DNA of 64,000 nt from Prevotella sp. MGM1 (GTDB lineage Bacteria; Bacteroidota; Bacteroidia; Bacteroidales; Bacteroidaceae). The notes under the pieces are model-generated. The model worked only from the letters and a program-made list of their open reading frames with translations. It did not search any database and was not told where the DNA came from. Positions 35,599-44,864 of the stretch are shown piece by piece. The stretch lies in the NCBI RefSeq assembly GCF_002933775.1, contig NZ_BEWV01000209.1:1-64000 (forward strand), given 5' to 3'. The translations under genes and the position numbers were made by a program. Position 1 is the first letter of the stretch; every line of letters starts with the position of its first letter.

Positions 35599-35758
35599 AG
35601 TTCTTTCGGTTTTTATTTTGTTATCGGATTTTTATTCATTGCATGCCGTTTGCCGCCTGTACACATCCCGATGGCACCGCACCCTGACTGGTCACTGCAA
35701 ATAATGTGCGGACTTACAGCCTGCCGCAATGGCGTCAGACGACTTTTCACCGGCCGAA

Positions 35759-36880
35759 TCACTGCTCATCGTTTACCGGGAACTCCATCAGATAAGCCTT
35801 GATAAACCCGTCGAGATCACCGTCCATCACGCCGTCCACATCCGTTGTCTGATAATTGGTGCGGTGGTCTTTCACCCGCCGGTCGTCAAACACGTAGCTT
35901 CGTATCTGGCTTCCCCACTCTATCTTTTTCTTTCCTGCCTCGATTTTGGCCTGTGCCTCGAGACGTTTCTTCATAGCCCGGTCATAGAGCTGCGATTTGA
36001 GCAGCCGCATGGCGTTGTTACGGTTTTCGAGCTGCTTGCGGCTTTCAGTGTTCTCGATGAGTATCTCCTCCTCTTCTCCCGTGTCGGGATCCACATACTG
36101 GTAGCGCAGGCGCACGCCGGTCTCCACCTTGTTGACGTTCTGACCTCCGGCACCGCCGCTTCGAAAGAGGTCCCAGCTCACCTTGGCCGGATCCACATAT
36201 ACCTCTATCGTGTCGTCGACAAGCGGCGAAACGAACACACTCGCGAAACTCGTCATCCGCTTGCCTTGTGCGTTGAAAGGCGATACCCGCACGAGGCGGT
36301 GCACTCCATTCTCGCTTTTCAAGTATCCGTAGGCATACTCTCCACCCTCAACCTGCATGGTCACACTCTTTATTCCGGCCTCGTCGCCGTCTTGAAGGTT
36401 ACTTATCGTCACCTTATGGCCGTGAGCCTCGGCCCAGCGCTGATACATGCGCATCAGCATCGACGCCCAGTCCTGGCTCTCGGTGCCGCCGGCACCGCTG
36501 TTTATCTTCAGCACCACGTCCATCGGATCTTCTTTCTGGCGGAGCATGTTTTTCAGCTCGAGACTCTCTATCGCCGCCACGGCCTTGGCGTAGTTGTCGT
36601 CCACTTCCTCCTCGGTGACCATCTCTTCCTTGTAGAAATCGAAAGCGAGCCGCAACTCATCGGCACACGTGCGCACCTCGGCATATCCGTCTATCCACCG
36701 TTTTATGCCCTTCACTTTCTTCATCTGCTCCTCGGCACGCTTAGGGTCTTCCCAGAAGTCGGGCGCCTGCGTGCGCAGGTCTTCCTCCTCAAATTCTATC
36801 TTTTTCCTGTCTATGTCGAGATAGCGGCGCAAGGCGTCGGCACGCTCGATAATATCTTTCAGTTGATCAGAAGTTATCAT
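35759..36880 (-). CDS. prfB: Peptide chain release factor 2, without programmed frameshift
   Basis: This 373-residue class I release factor has the stop-codon motif SPF (RVSPFNAQGKRMTS) specific for UGA/UAA and the catalytic GGQ (GGAGGQNVNKVET). In most bacteria prfB needs a +1 shift at an internal CTT TGA C around codon 25. Here the matching place (RRYLDIDRK, codons 21-22 at 36820-36815) reads CTC GAC in one continuous frame, so the autoregulatory shift is absent. It lies 44 bp after the acyl-CoA ligase gene on the same strand. Confidence 0.95.
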   Translation of the reverse strand: MITSDQLKDIIERADALRRYLDIDRKKIEFEEEDLRTQAPDFWEDPKRAEEQMKKVKGIKRWIDGYAEVRTCADELRLAFDFYKEEMVTEEEVDDNYAKAVAAIESLELKNMLRQKEDPMDVVLKINSGAGGTESQDWASMLMRMYQRWAEAHGHKVTISNLQDGDEAGIKSVTMQVEGGEYAYGYLKSENGVHRLVRVSPFNAQGKRMTSFASVFVSPLVDDTIEVYVDPAKVSWDLFRSGGAGGQNVNKVETGVRLRYQYVDPDTGEEEEILIENTESRKQLENRNNAMRLLKSQLYDRAMKKRLEAQAKIEAGKKKIEWGSQIRSYVFDDRRVKDHRTNYQTTDVDGVMDGDLDGFIKAYLMEFPVNDEQ

Positions 36881-36924
36881 TTTCCAATATATGTGTTATG
36901 GACTGTTATAAGCAAACCACCTGT

Positions 36925-38730
36925 TTACTCGTACATCCTGTCTATTTCTTTCTTGTAGTTCTCGGCAACGACACGACGCTTGAGCTTCAACGTGTTCGTC
37001 AGTTCGCCCCGCTCCATCGTGAAGTGATTGGGCAACAGCGTGAACCGCTTCACCTGCTCGTAGTGCGTGAGCTGCTGTTGCAGCGTGTCTATGCGCTCCA
37101 TCATCATCTTTCGTATACGCTCATCTGCACAAAGGTCCTCCCGGCTGCCGAAAGCGATGCCGTGCTCACGGGCATACTCTTCAAGCAGCGAATACTCGGG
37201 GATTATCAGCGCCGACACAAACTGGCGCATGTCGGCTATGACCGCTATCTGGTCTATATACTTGTCTACAAGCAGCGTGGTCTCGATCATCTGCGGAGCG
37301 ATGTATTTTCCGTTTGATGTCTTGAAAAGGTCTTTTATACGCTCCTTCAAGAACAGTTCCCCGCCTTTCATGTATCCCGAGTCGCCGGTGCGGAAATACC
37401 CCTCCTCGTCGAACGACGCTTTCGTCTGGTCCTCGCGGTTGTAGTAGCCGGGAGTGATGGTAGGCCCTTTGAGCAACACTTCGCCCTCCTCGCTGATCTT
37501 CACCTTTATACTGTCTATCGGATAGCCTACCGACCCTATCGAATAGGGCTTTCCCAAGTGGTTGCAGCTCACCGTGGCCATACTCTCCGTAAGACCGTAT
37601 CCCGCAAGCATGTTCAGACCGATGGAATGCACGAACTCCTCTACCTTGGGGGCTATCGCCGCTCCGGCCGTCGGGAAGATATTGGGGTGTGTAAGCCCCA
37701 GTTCCTTGCGCACAAGGCTGAATATCGTCTTGTTTATCATCTCGTATTCGAAATGCAGCGCCACCGGAGGCCGCTTGCCGCGGCTCAGATACTCGATGTT
37801 ATGCTTGCGGCCTACAGCCAGCGCGTTCTTGAAAACCTTGCGCTGCACGGGGTTCGACTTCTCTATCTTTTCGAGCACTCCCGAGTACACCTTCTCCCAG
37901 AAACGGGGCACGGCGCACATGCTCGTAGGATGCGTCTCGCGCATTGACTTCTGCACCTCCTGAGGATAGGTGTTCACTATCAGCGACGCTCCCTCGCAGA
38001 GACAGAGCACAGCCCATGCCTTCTCGAATATATGGGCAAATGGCAGAAAGTTGAGCACCCGGTCGTTCTCCGTCAGCGGCACGCAGTGATGATTGGCCGT
38101 GAGCGCATGATTATACTGGCCGTGGGTCAGGATGACACCCTTACTGTCGCCCGTGGTCCCGCTTGTATACAGTATGTTGGCAATATCCTCGTCGCAGGCC
38201 TGGGCATACATATTGTCCACCTCGCTTTGTCGCGGATGCCCCCCGCCGAGTTTAAGGAAGTCTGAGAAATACATGGCGTTGGCATCATGCTCGGCAATGC
38301 GCACCTGACCGTCGAAAACAATTATGCGCTCCATCGACGGGCAGTGGGAGAACACCCGCCGTGCCTTGTCATACTGCTCCTGCTCGCCCACGAAGAGTAT
38401 CCTCACCCGGGCGTCGTTTATCATGAACTGTATCTGCTGCTCACTGCTCGTGGCGTAGAAAGGTATCGTCACCACCCGCACTCCCCACGCGCCATAATCG
38501 CACATGAGATATTGCACACAGTTCTGAGAGAATATACCGATATTCTCCTGAGGCTTGACTCCGAGATTGAGAAGGGCGTTTGACACTGTCTTTACCGTGT
38601 CGGAAAACTCGCTCCACGAACACGACTTCCACTCCGTGCCGCCGAAGTCCTTGTACATCATGACCTCACGGCTTCCGTATTTCTTTGCCTGTTCGTGAAC
38701 CATCACGGAAAGATGACTGAATGCATGCAT
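36925..38730 (-). CDS. Long-chain fatty-acid--CoA ligase (AMP-binding)
   Basis: This 601-residue ANL-superfamily enzyme has the P-loop motif in ANILYTSGTTGDSKGVILTH, the GYGLTESMATVSC motif, YFRTGDSGYMKGGELFLKER (hinge region) and the C-terminal Lys region LTNTLKLKRRVVAENYK. Overall layout is that of membrane-associated acyl-CoA synthetases, without a signal peptide. It activates fatty acids with ATP and CoA. A full promoter precedes it and prfB follows 44 bp later. Confidence 0.9.
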   Translation of the reverse strand: MHAFSHLSVMVHEQAKKYGSREVMMYKDFGGTEWKSCSWSEFSDTVKTVSNALLNLGVKPQENIGIFSQNCVQYLMCDYGAWGVRVVTIPFYATSSEQQIQFMINDARVRILFVGEQEQYDKARRVFSHCPSMERIIVFDGQVRIAEHDANAMYFSDFLKLGGGHPRQSEVDNMYAQACDEDIANILYTSGTTGDSKGVILTHGQYNHALTANHHCVPLTENDRVLNFLPFAHIFEKAWAVLCLCEGASLIVNTYPQEVQKSMRETHPTSMCAVPRFWEKVYSGVLEKIEKSNPVQRKVFKNALAVGRKHNIEYLSRGKRPPVALHFEYEMINKTIFSLVRKELGLTHPNIFPTAGAAIAPKVEEFVHSIGLNMLAGYGLTESMATVSCNHLGKPYSIGSVGYPIDSIKVKISEEGEVLLKGPTITPGYYNREDQTKASFDEEGYFRTGDSGYMKGGELFLKERIKDLFKTSNGKYIAPQMIETTLLVDKYIDQIAVIADMRQFVSALIIPEYSLLEEYAREHGIAFGSREDLCADERIRKMMMERIDTLQQQLTHYEQVKRFTLLPNHFTMERGELTNTLKLKRRVVAENYKKEIDRMYE

Positions 38731-38754
38731 AATATGTCGTTTTTTATTTTAATG

Positions 38755-38785
38755 CAAAAATACTCCAAATATATCACAACACAAA
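38755..38785 (-). promoter_or_regulatory. Promoter of the acyl-CoA ligase-prfB operon
   Basis: On the minus strand TTTG (38785-38782), 19 nt, then TATTTTTG (38762-38755), 24 bp before the ATG at 38730. Confidence 0.7.
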
Positions 38786-38881
38786 ACAAATGACGTTTTT
38801 TTTGACGGCTGACACACGGCCGCGGCACGGTAATGCCGGCAGCCTCACCGGACGATGCGACCGTACTGGGCAACGGCCGCC

Positions 38882-39283
38882 CGGCCGTCAATAATATTTA
38901 CAAAACATGTTTAAATTTCCGATTGTTTTGAAATTAAAATCCCGTGGCTCGAAATACCACCGCATTTTGACACCTTCGCAAGCCACTGGCATACAGAGTC
39001 TTACAACCGCCACCCGCATCACCCACATCAAACCGCCTGAAATCACTCCCGATTTTTTCCGTTTAGCGTCCCGTTGGCTCGCGTTTAGATGCCAAACGGA
39101 AGCCAACGGGACGCTAAACGCAACGCAACAAGCAACCAATCGCAGTCCAACGGGCATCCCGTTGCGGAAAAACACGCTTTTCGCCGGCATTGTTTTAAGC
39201 GGCATATCGCCTATCGTATAGCAATCGGTATCGTATTCGTATTCTATTTCGACGAAAAGCGAAGTGTTAAATACTTGACTTTT
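38882..39283 (+). repeat. Dispersed structured intergenic repeat, copy B
   Basis: It aligns along about 400 bp with 26121-26527 in the same orientation. AATATTTACAAA lies at 38893-38904. Hairpin 1 here is a perfect 20-bp stem (39060-39079 with 39101-39120). Hairpin 2 is CAACGGG-CAT-CCCGTTG (39148-39164). Hairpin 3 is weaker than in copy A. Like copy A it sits between divergent genes and upstream of a plus-strand gene. Confidence 0.75.
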
Positions 39284-39365
39284 TATTTACTTTGCGCAAC
39301 AACATTCCAATACTTCCGACACTATATTTTCCCGTATTTATATCTACATAAAGTGTTTTTTTTCG

Positions 39366-39373
39366 TATCTTTG
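39366..39373 (+). promoter_or_regulatory. -7 box immediately before the M20 gene
   Basis: TATCTTTG ends 8 bp before the ATG at 39382. If used, the transcript would have almost no leader. Confidence 0.45.
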
Positions 39374-39381
39374 CTACCACT

Positions 39382-40428
39382 ATGACACATGACAACTATG
39401 TTTACGAAGCGGTGGAACTGCTCAAAAAGATGATAGCCACTCCGTCGGTAAGCCGGGACGAGAGCCGGGCGGCTGACATAATAGAGGACTACATGACGAG
39501 CCGCGGACTGGCTCCGCGCAGGGAGGCGAACAACGTGTTTGCCGTATGCGACGACTACGACGAAAGCAAACCTACGATGCTGCTCAACGCCCACATAGAC
39601 ACGGTGAAACCAGTAGCCACATGGACAAGAGACCCTTTTGCGCCTGAGATTGACGGCGACAGGCTGTACGGACTGGGCAGCAACGACTGCGGAGGCGGAT
39701 TGACCGCGCTCTTACAGGCATACAGAGCCGGCCTGAGGCGAAAGCGTGAATACAACATCGTATACGTGGCATCGGCCGAGGAGGAGGTATCCGGCAGCGA
39801 GGGCATAGTGCGTGTGCTGCCGTTGCTGCCAGAAATAGACATAGCCATGGTGGGCGAGCCTACCGGCATGCAGCCGGCTATAGCCGAAAAAGGACTGATG
39901 GTGATAGACGGAACGGCGCACGGCCGCTCGGGACACGCCGCACGCGACGAGGGAATAAACGCCATAAACGAGGCGCTCGACGACCTGATGTGGCTGCGCG
40001 ACTACCGGTTCGAGCGGGTGAGCAGGCTGCTCGGAGCCGTAAAAATGAGCGTGACGATGATCACCGCCGGCACACAGCACAATGTGGTGCCCGACGAGTG
40101 CCGCTTCGTGATAGACGTGCGCACAAACGAACTGTACGACAACCGCGAGGTGTTCGACATCATACGCAGTCATCTGCACAGCGATGTGAAGGCACGCTCT
40201 TTCCGTCTGAACTCATCGGGGATAGATGCCTGCCATCCACTCGTGAGACGGATGACGGACATGGGGATGCGTCCGTTCGGTTCTCCGACATTGTCTGACC
40301 AGGCGTTGATGCCCTTCCCCTCGCTGAAACTGGGACCGGGCGAGTCGTGCCGCTCCCACTCTGCCGACGAATTCATCTGCATAAGCGAGATCGCCCAAGC
40401 GATAGAGACATACCTGATGCTGATATAA
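39382..40428 (+). CDS. M20-family deacetylase/peptidase (ArgE/DapE-like)
   Basis: This 348-residue enzyme has the dinuclear zinc ligands of the M20 family: His in LLNAHIDTVKP (with Asp), Asp in LYGLGSNDCGGGLTALL, the catalytic Glu pair in VASAEEEVSGSEG, Glu/Asp in MVGEPTGMQP, and a late His in RSHSADEFI. The dimerisation lid lies at about 160-265. Bacteroidota use an ArgE-like enzyme of this type to deacetylate N-acetylcitrulline or N-succinylcitrulline in arginine synthesis, which is the likely role. It may be a dipeptidase instead. The start at 39382 places LLKKMIATPSVS in the normal family position. Confidence 0.82.
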   Translation: MTHDNYVYEAVELLKKMIATPSVSRDESRAADIIEDYMTSRGLAPRREANNVFAVCDDYDESKPTMLLNAHIDTVKPVATWTRDPFAPEIDGDRLYGLGSNDCGGGLTALLQAYRAGLRRKREYNIVYVASAEEEVSGSEGIVRVLPLLPEIDIAMVGEPTGMQPAIAEKGLMVIDGTAHGRSGHAARDEGINAINEALDDLMWLRDYRFERVSRLLGAVKMSVTMITAGTQHNVVPDECRFVIDVRTNELYDNREVFDIIRSHLHSDVKARSFRLNSSGIDACHPLVRRMTDMGMRPFGSPTLSDQALMPFPSLKLGPGESCRSHSADEFICISEIAQAIETYLMLI

Positions 40429-40431
40429 AAA

Positions 40432-40477
40432 CAGGATTTGGAACATCGAATAAGCCCAACCGATGTCCCAAACCCTG
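40432..40477. terminator. Terminator between the M20 and EnvC-like genes
   Basis: CAGG-TTTGG-ACATCG (40432-40448) pairs with CGATGT-CCAAA-CCTG (40461-40477) with two single mismatches and a 12-nt loop, between convergent gene ends. Confidence 0.6.
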
Positions 40478-40498
40478 CTATCTAAAATGAAAAAGATT

Positions 40499-42073
40499 TT
40501 ATCTTCCGAGCCAGACCTCCGGGTTTAGCTTCGCTGTCTCGCGGCGCAACTGGAATTGCAGTATGCGGTCTTGCCCCACGGTGCCGATAGCCTGTCGGGC
40601 AGACACTTTCTGGCCGCGGTGCACACTTACCGAGGCCAGATTGCAATATACCGATATATAACTTCCGTGACGCACCATGACACCGGTGGTTCCGCCGAAA
40701 CTGAACACGGCACTAACCTCGCCGTCGAATATGCTCCGCACCTGCGCACCGGCATGCCCCTGTATGTTCATACCCTTGTTGTCGAGCCGCACGCCTTTAA
40801 GCCCCTCCACGTTATACTGACCGAAGTGGCTCACTATGCGGTAAGGACCGGCTATCGGCATTGGCAGACGCCCCTTGTTGCTCTCAAAACTGCCACTGAT
40901 CCTGCGGTCTTCGGAATCCAACTTATACACCATGTCGGCCGATTTTTTTGCCTCGGCCACTTCCTTGGCATGCTCACGGGCATCGCGCGCGGCCTTGCGC
41001 TCGGCATCCTCACGTTCTTTCTCGGCTTCGCGCGCGGCCCTGTCGGCCGCCGCTTTCTCGGCGGCACTCTTGCGCGAGGCCGCCTGCGCCTCGGCCTTCA
41101 GTCTCTCCTCGCGCTCTTTCGCCTCGGCTATGCGGCGCGCGTTCTCACGGGCTGCGGCCTCGGCTTCCGCTTTCTTGCGGGCAAGCTCCGCCTCACGCTT
41201 ACGCTTTGCCTCGGCCTCGGCCTTGCGCTTGGCCTCGGCGGCGGCACGGGCACGGGCCTTCTCCACCTCGATGGCTATGAGGCGATCTATCTGTGCATTG
41301 AGGGCAGCATCCTTTTTGCGCTGCGTCTCGATTATCTTCTGTATCTCTTTCTGCTGCTTCTGCAACGTGGATACAACGGTCTGCTGCTCGCTCTGCTTGG
41401 TTTCCAAGGCACGCCGCTCACGCTCGTCACGGTCGAGCATGGCATCTTTCTGCTGCTTGGCAGCCACCAGGTCGGCATGCTCGCGCCTCACCTCCTGTTC
41501 CTTGGCCTTTACCATCTCGCCTTGCACCCGCTGATATGTGGCATATTCTCGCATGAAACGCAGGCGGCGGTACATCTGGGTAAAATTCTTCGCGCTGAAA
41601 ACAAACATCAGCTTATTTTGCAGCGAGCGGTTGCGGTGCATGTAACGCATGGACTTGACATACTTCTGCTTCTTGTCGTCGAGCTGCGCATTCAACTCGT
41701 CAAGACGGTCCTCATGCTGTATTATATTGAAGTCAAGCTCGCTGATCACACGCTTTATCGTATCGATGCTCTTGCGCTTGTCGGCTATCTCGGTATTGAG
41801 CATCATCAGGCTCTGCAACCGTTTTTTCACGTCGCGCTCGTTGATGCGCAACCGTTGCTCGTGCTGCCTTATCTGCTTCTTTATCCTGTCGCGCTCGCTC
41901 TGCAAGCCCTTTATCGACGCTGGCTTGGCCGCCGCGCTCCTTGCCGTAGCCGTCCGCTTGCGGGCCGTAGTCACAGCCGGCCTCTTTCTGGTAGTGGTCT
42001 TGCGCTTCTGCGCCTCTGCCGGCACGGCAAAGACAAACAGAAAAATGAATATCCCGAATACTGTCTTCAACAT
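40499..42073 (-). CDS. EnvC-like murein hydrolase activator, degenerate LytM
   Basis: This 524-residue exported protein has a signal peptide MLKTVFGIFIFLFVFAVPAEA, a basic Thr/Arg-rich segment, and a long coiled coil (about 55-300). Then comes about 105 residues almost only of Ala, Glu, Lys and Arg. The C-terminal LytM/M23 domain (about 400-524) lacks zinc ligands: the usual HxGxD becomes NKGMNIQ (no His, no Asp) and the HxH place reads LQFQLRR. It therefore probably activates amidases, like EnvC and NlpD, rather than cutting peptidoglycan. It is the last gene of dut-TPR-DUF4292-envC. The frame is open 28 codons upstream, but the ATG at 42073 fits the signal peptide. Confidence 0.85.
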   Translation of the reverse strand: MLKTVFGIFIFLFVFAVPAEAQKRKTTTRKRPAVTTARKRTATARSAAAKPASIKGLQSERDRIKKQIRQHEQRLRINERDVKKRLQSLMMLNTEIADKRKSIDTIKRVISELDFNIIQHEDRLDELNAQLDDKKQKYVKSMRYMHRNRSLQNKLMFVFSAKNFTQMYRRLRFMREYATYQRVQGEMVKAKEQEVRREHADLVAAKQQKDAMLDRDERERRALETKQSEQQTVVSTLQKQQKEIQKIIETQRKKDAALNAQIDRLIAIEVEKARARAAAEAKRKAEAEAKRKREAELARKKAEAEAAARENARRIAEAKEREERLKAEAQAASRKSAAEKAAADRAAREAEKEREDAERKAARDAREHAKEVAEAKKSADMVYKLDSEDRRISGSFESNKGRLPMPIAGPYRIVSHFGQYNVEGLKGVRLDNKGMNIQGHAGAQVRSIFDGEVSAVFSFGGTTGVMVRHGSYISVYCNLASVSVHRGQKVSARQAIGTVGQDRILQFQLRRETAKLNPEVWLGR

Positions 42074-42119
42074 TTTATAAAGCCGATACAATGATTTTAC
42101 AAAGAAAAGGTGTCGAAAA

Positions 42120-42968
42120 TCACAAGGCCATGAACCTGCGCAGAATTTCATCGACATTCACCTGGCGATACTTGCCGGACACCTCGGTACGCGTTTCCCA
42201 GTCGCTGTCGTTGCCGAGATAGTTGAGCATAAGCCCCAGTTTCACTTCCTTGTCGCCGGTGGTGAAGGTTATCATGTTGTTGGTAGGAAACTTCTTGGAA
42301 CCCATTTTCTTGAACTCCATGTAGTCCCAGTTGAGCTGTGTATTGCCGCGGAACTTGTCCTTATATAATATGTTGGCCATCTTGATGAGGCCCGTGCTCT
42401 TCGCTGCCAGCCACTTATACGACATTTTATCTTTCTCCAAGGATATTACGACATCGTCGCCTCCAATATTCGCCTTGTAGTCTTTAAGCTGCTCGTCGGT
42501 CAGCTTGGAACGTCCCGGCTGGAAAAGCTCGTTCCAGAAAAGCGCCTGGAGGGAATAGAAATTGAGACCGCTGTTGCGCAGGAAGTCAAGATGGGCATAA
42601 GGCACTTTCAGGTACTGCTTGTTTATGCGGTCCATGATGAGCACATAGTCTTTCGTGAATTCGAGACGGCCGGCCTCCACAAAACCGAAGGCCATGAGTT
42701 GAAGGCGTATCACATCGTCGCGCTTCATCTTCAAGTTGCCGGTGAGTGTTAGGTCCTGCGCTCCCACTTTCACCTGAAACTTCACTTTGGAGGTGATGAA
42801 CTTGGCATACTGCGCATTATCAGATACTTTTTGAATCATCTGATGCTGCGCCACATCGTCCGTGGCCACCTTCTCCACAGATTTCTCCACGGTCTTCGAC
42901 GATTTGCACGAACCCATAACAAACGGCATCGCAATGACCGCAATCTTCAAAAAACTTAATGGCTTCAT
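42120..42968 (-). CDS. DUF4292 lipoprotein
   Basis: This 282-residue lipoprotein has lipobox VMGSCKSS (Cys at about 21). The domain LRLQLMAFGF-like region (DDVIRLQLMAFGFVEAGRLE, FTKDYVLIMDRINKQYLKVP) matches DUF4292, which has a LolA/LolB-like curved beta-sheet pattern, so a role in outer-membrane lipid or lipoprotein handling is plausible but unproven. Its ATG overlaps the TPR gene stop by four bases (ATGA), and the EnvC-like gene follows 46 bp later. This gene order is common in Bacteroidota. Confidence 0.87.
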   Translation of the reverse strand: MKPLSFLKIAVIAMPFVMGSCKSSKTVEKSVEKVATDDVAQHQMIQKVSDNAQYAKFITSKVKFQVKVGAQDLTLTGNLKMKRDDVIRLQLMAFGFVEAGRLEFTKDYVLIMDRINKQYLKVPYAHLDFLRNSGLNFYSLQALFWNELFQPGRSKLTDEQLKDYKANIGGDDVVISLEKDKMSYKWLAAKSTGLIKMANILYKDKFRGNTQLNWDYMEFKKMGSKKFPTNNMITFTTGDKEVKLGLMLNYLGNDSDWETRTEVSGKYRQVNVDEILRRFMAL

Positions 42969-44788
42969 TCCTTTATGTATTTTTTCTTCTTTATCTTCCT
43001 TATCAATATCTTCCTGTCGGGAGTATCTTTCAATGCCCGCTGCCAGTACTCCACAGCCTTTACGGCATCTCCGTTCATTGCGTATATGTCTCCGGCATGT
43101 TCCACGATGATGTCGCTAACGGTGCTGTCGCTCTGCAAAGCCTGATCGATATACACCTTGGCCTCGGCATAGCGCTGCTGCATGAACAGTATCCAGGCGT
43201 AGGTATCAAGGTAGGTGGAGTTCTGCGGTTCGGCCTTTATGGTCTTGTAGCTCATCTTCTCGGCCTTATCAAGGTTTTCTCCGGCCACACTGAGGTAATA
43301 AGCATAGTTGTTCAAAGCCATGACATTGTCGCTTTTCCATTGCAGGCATGAGTCGTATGCCGCAAACGCCTCTTTCATCAGTCCCTTGGCCGAGAACAAC
43401 TGGCCGAGCAGGGAATAATAGTCGGACACTATATCGGGAGGACTTTGCCCGGTGATGAAGCCCGCCCCTTTTTTCAACACGCTTATCGCGGCATCCTCAT
43501 CGCCCTTGCTGTTTCGGGCTATACCCTCATAATAATAAAACGCCATCTCATCGGGATTATACTGACGGCCGGCCTCGCAAATGGCAATAGCCCTGTCGGC
43601 GTCATCATCCGTGAAGGCATAGCCAAGCAGTTGCAGTCGCGCGGCAGACTTGTCCGGCTCTATCGACAGTATCTTTTCAAGCACGGGACGTATGCTGTCG
43701 GCGGGCATTTTCTTCAAGTTCATGTATGTGGCGTGCAGCATGAGTATCTCGCTGTCCGGCTGGGACATATTGCGCAGAGTATCGAAAAACGCCAATATCT
43801 TAGTGCTGTCGCCGCCGTTGTTCTCACTTTGGCTTATTTCCTCCCGAAGCACGAATATTTTGGCGACAGTGGCCATGTTTTTGTTTTTCAATATTCCGAC
43901 TGTCATGGAATCGGCCCTGAGTGTGTCCGCAAGTTTTTTATAATATAGACGTAAAGACATTTGCCCCCTGCTGTTGTCCGGCTCCTGGGCAAGCACGGAG
44001 TTGAAAACATCCAAAGCCTTTTCGTTTTGCCCGTTATCAAGCAATATCTCTCCGTACATCACACGATAATTAAGGTCGTTTGGATACTGCTCGGCCAACT
44101 TCATCATCTCCGACAACTCGGCTTCCGTATTGTTCTGGTTTGAGTATATCTCGCATTTCATCAGCGACAGGCGCTCACTTTTACCTTCCATCTCCTCCAT
44201 ACGCTCCAATGTCCGTATGGCATTGTCATAATCGGCCTGCTGCTGATAGAGCCTCACGAGGACTTCAAGGATGTCCTCACGGCTTTTGTCTATGGCTACA
44301 ATGTGTTCGAAAGCATCGATGGATTCGACGAATTTACCGTTTTGGGCATACAGATTGGCGAGTGTCTCGAGAAAAGATATATTGTCGGGACTCAGTTCCA
44401 CGGCACGTTTCGTCATGCTCATGGACTTCTCCTTGTCTCTCATTGCCATATAGTACTGGGCCAGATAGAAATAAGCCTCGGCCGCACCGGGATTTATCTC
44501 GATGCAGTGACGCAGCAGGTCAAAGGCCGCCGAGCTGTTACCTTTCTGACGCTCGGATATCGCTTGAAGAAAAAAATAGTCGTATCTGAGTTTCGAATTG
44601 TCGGCAACGGCCGACTCATCCGATATATGCAATATGCCCGATGAGGGCGAAACCGTGCCAGCCGAAGAATTACCGGCAGAAAGAACACTGCGTGCCGAGT
44701 CGGCCATGGCATCCCGTTGCGACGCATTGGCTACACACCACGGCATCGAAAACAATGAAACCAACAAAAGAAACAACGTCCTCAACAT
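42965..44788 (-). CDS. Exported tetratricopeptide-repeat protein
   Basis: This 607-residue protein has a signal peptide MLRTLFLLLVSLFSMPWCVA. From about residue 75 on it consists of TPR units, for example SAAFDLLRHCIEINPGAAEA, MTKRAVELSPDNISFLETLA, ALDVFNSVLAQEPDNSRGQM and DKAEKMSYKTIKAEPQNSTY. It is probably a periplasmic scaffold. It lies between dut (76 bp gap) and DUF4292 (ATGA overlap). The conserved grouping with DUF4292 and the EnvC-like protein suggests a joint envelope role. The frame is open nine codons upstream of the chosen ATG. Confidence 0.85.
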   Translation of the reverse strand: MLRTLFLLLVSLFSMPWCVANASQRDAMADSARSVLSAGNSSAGTVSPSSGILHISDESAVADNSKLRYDYFFLQAISERQKGNSSAAFDLLRHCIEINPGAAEAYFYLAQYYMAMRDKEKSMSMTKRAVELSPDNISFLETLANLYAQNGKFVESIDAFEHIVAIDKSREDILEVLVRLYQQQADYDNAIRTLERMEEMEGKSERLSLMKCEIYSNQNNTEAELSEMMKLAEQYPNDLNYRVMYGEILLDNGQNEKALDVFNSVLAQEPDNSRGQMSLRLYYKKLADTLRADSMTVGILKNKNMATVAKIFVLREEISQSENNGGDSTKILAFFDTLRNMSQPDSEILMLHATYMNLKKMPADSIRPVLEKILSIEPDKSAARLQLLGYAFTDDDADRAIAICEAGRQYNPDEMAFYYYEGIARNSKGDEDAAISVLKKGAGFITGQSPPDIVSDYYSLLGQLFSAKGLMKEAFAAYDSCLQWKSDNVMALNNYAYYLSVAGENLDKAEKMSYKTIKAEPQNSTYLDTYAWILFMQQRYAEAKVYIDQALQSDSTVSDIIVEHAGDIYAMNGDAVKAVEYWQRALKDTPDRKILIRKIKKKKYIKE

Positions 44789-44864
44789 CTCATTCACTTT
44801 ATTATCCGCACACATCTGCCGGCCTGTCTATACGTATTAACTGATTACACCACTATACTCCGGG

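Larger units (their letters stand above)
38731..39381. other. Divergent intergenic region carrying dispersed repeat copy B
   Basis: It holds the acyl-CoA ligase promoter (38755-38785, minus), repeat copy B (38882-39283) and a -7-like box just before the M20 gene (39366-39373). No gene is seen. Confidence 0.65.

Noticed and set aside
40499..42073. Active M23 endopeptidase
   Set aside because: The zinc-binding His and Asp positions are replaced (NKGMNIQ, LQFQLRR), so catalysis is unlikely.
40556..42094. A 512-codon plus-strand frame opposite the EnvC-like gene
   Set aside because: It mirrors the Ala/Glu/Lys/Arg-rich coiled coil; the Leu/Gly-rich translation is a by-product of that biased sequence.
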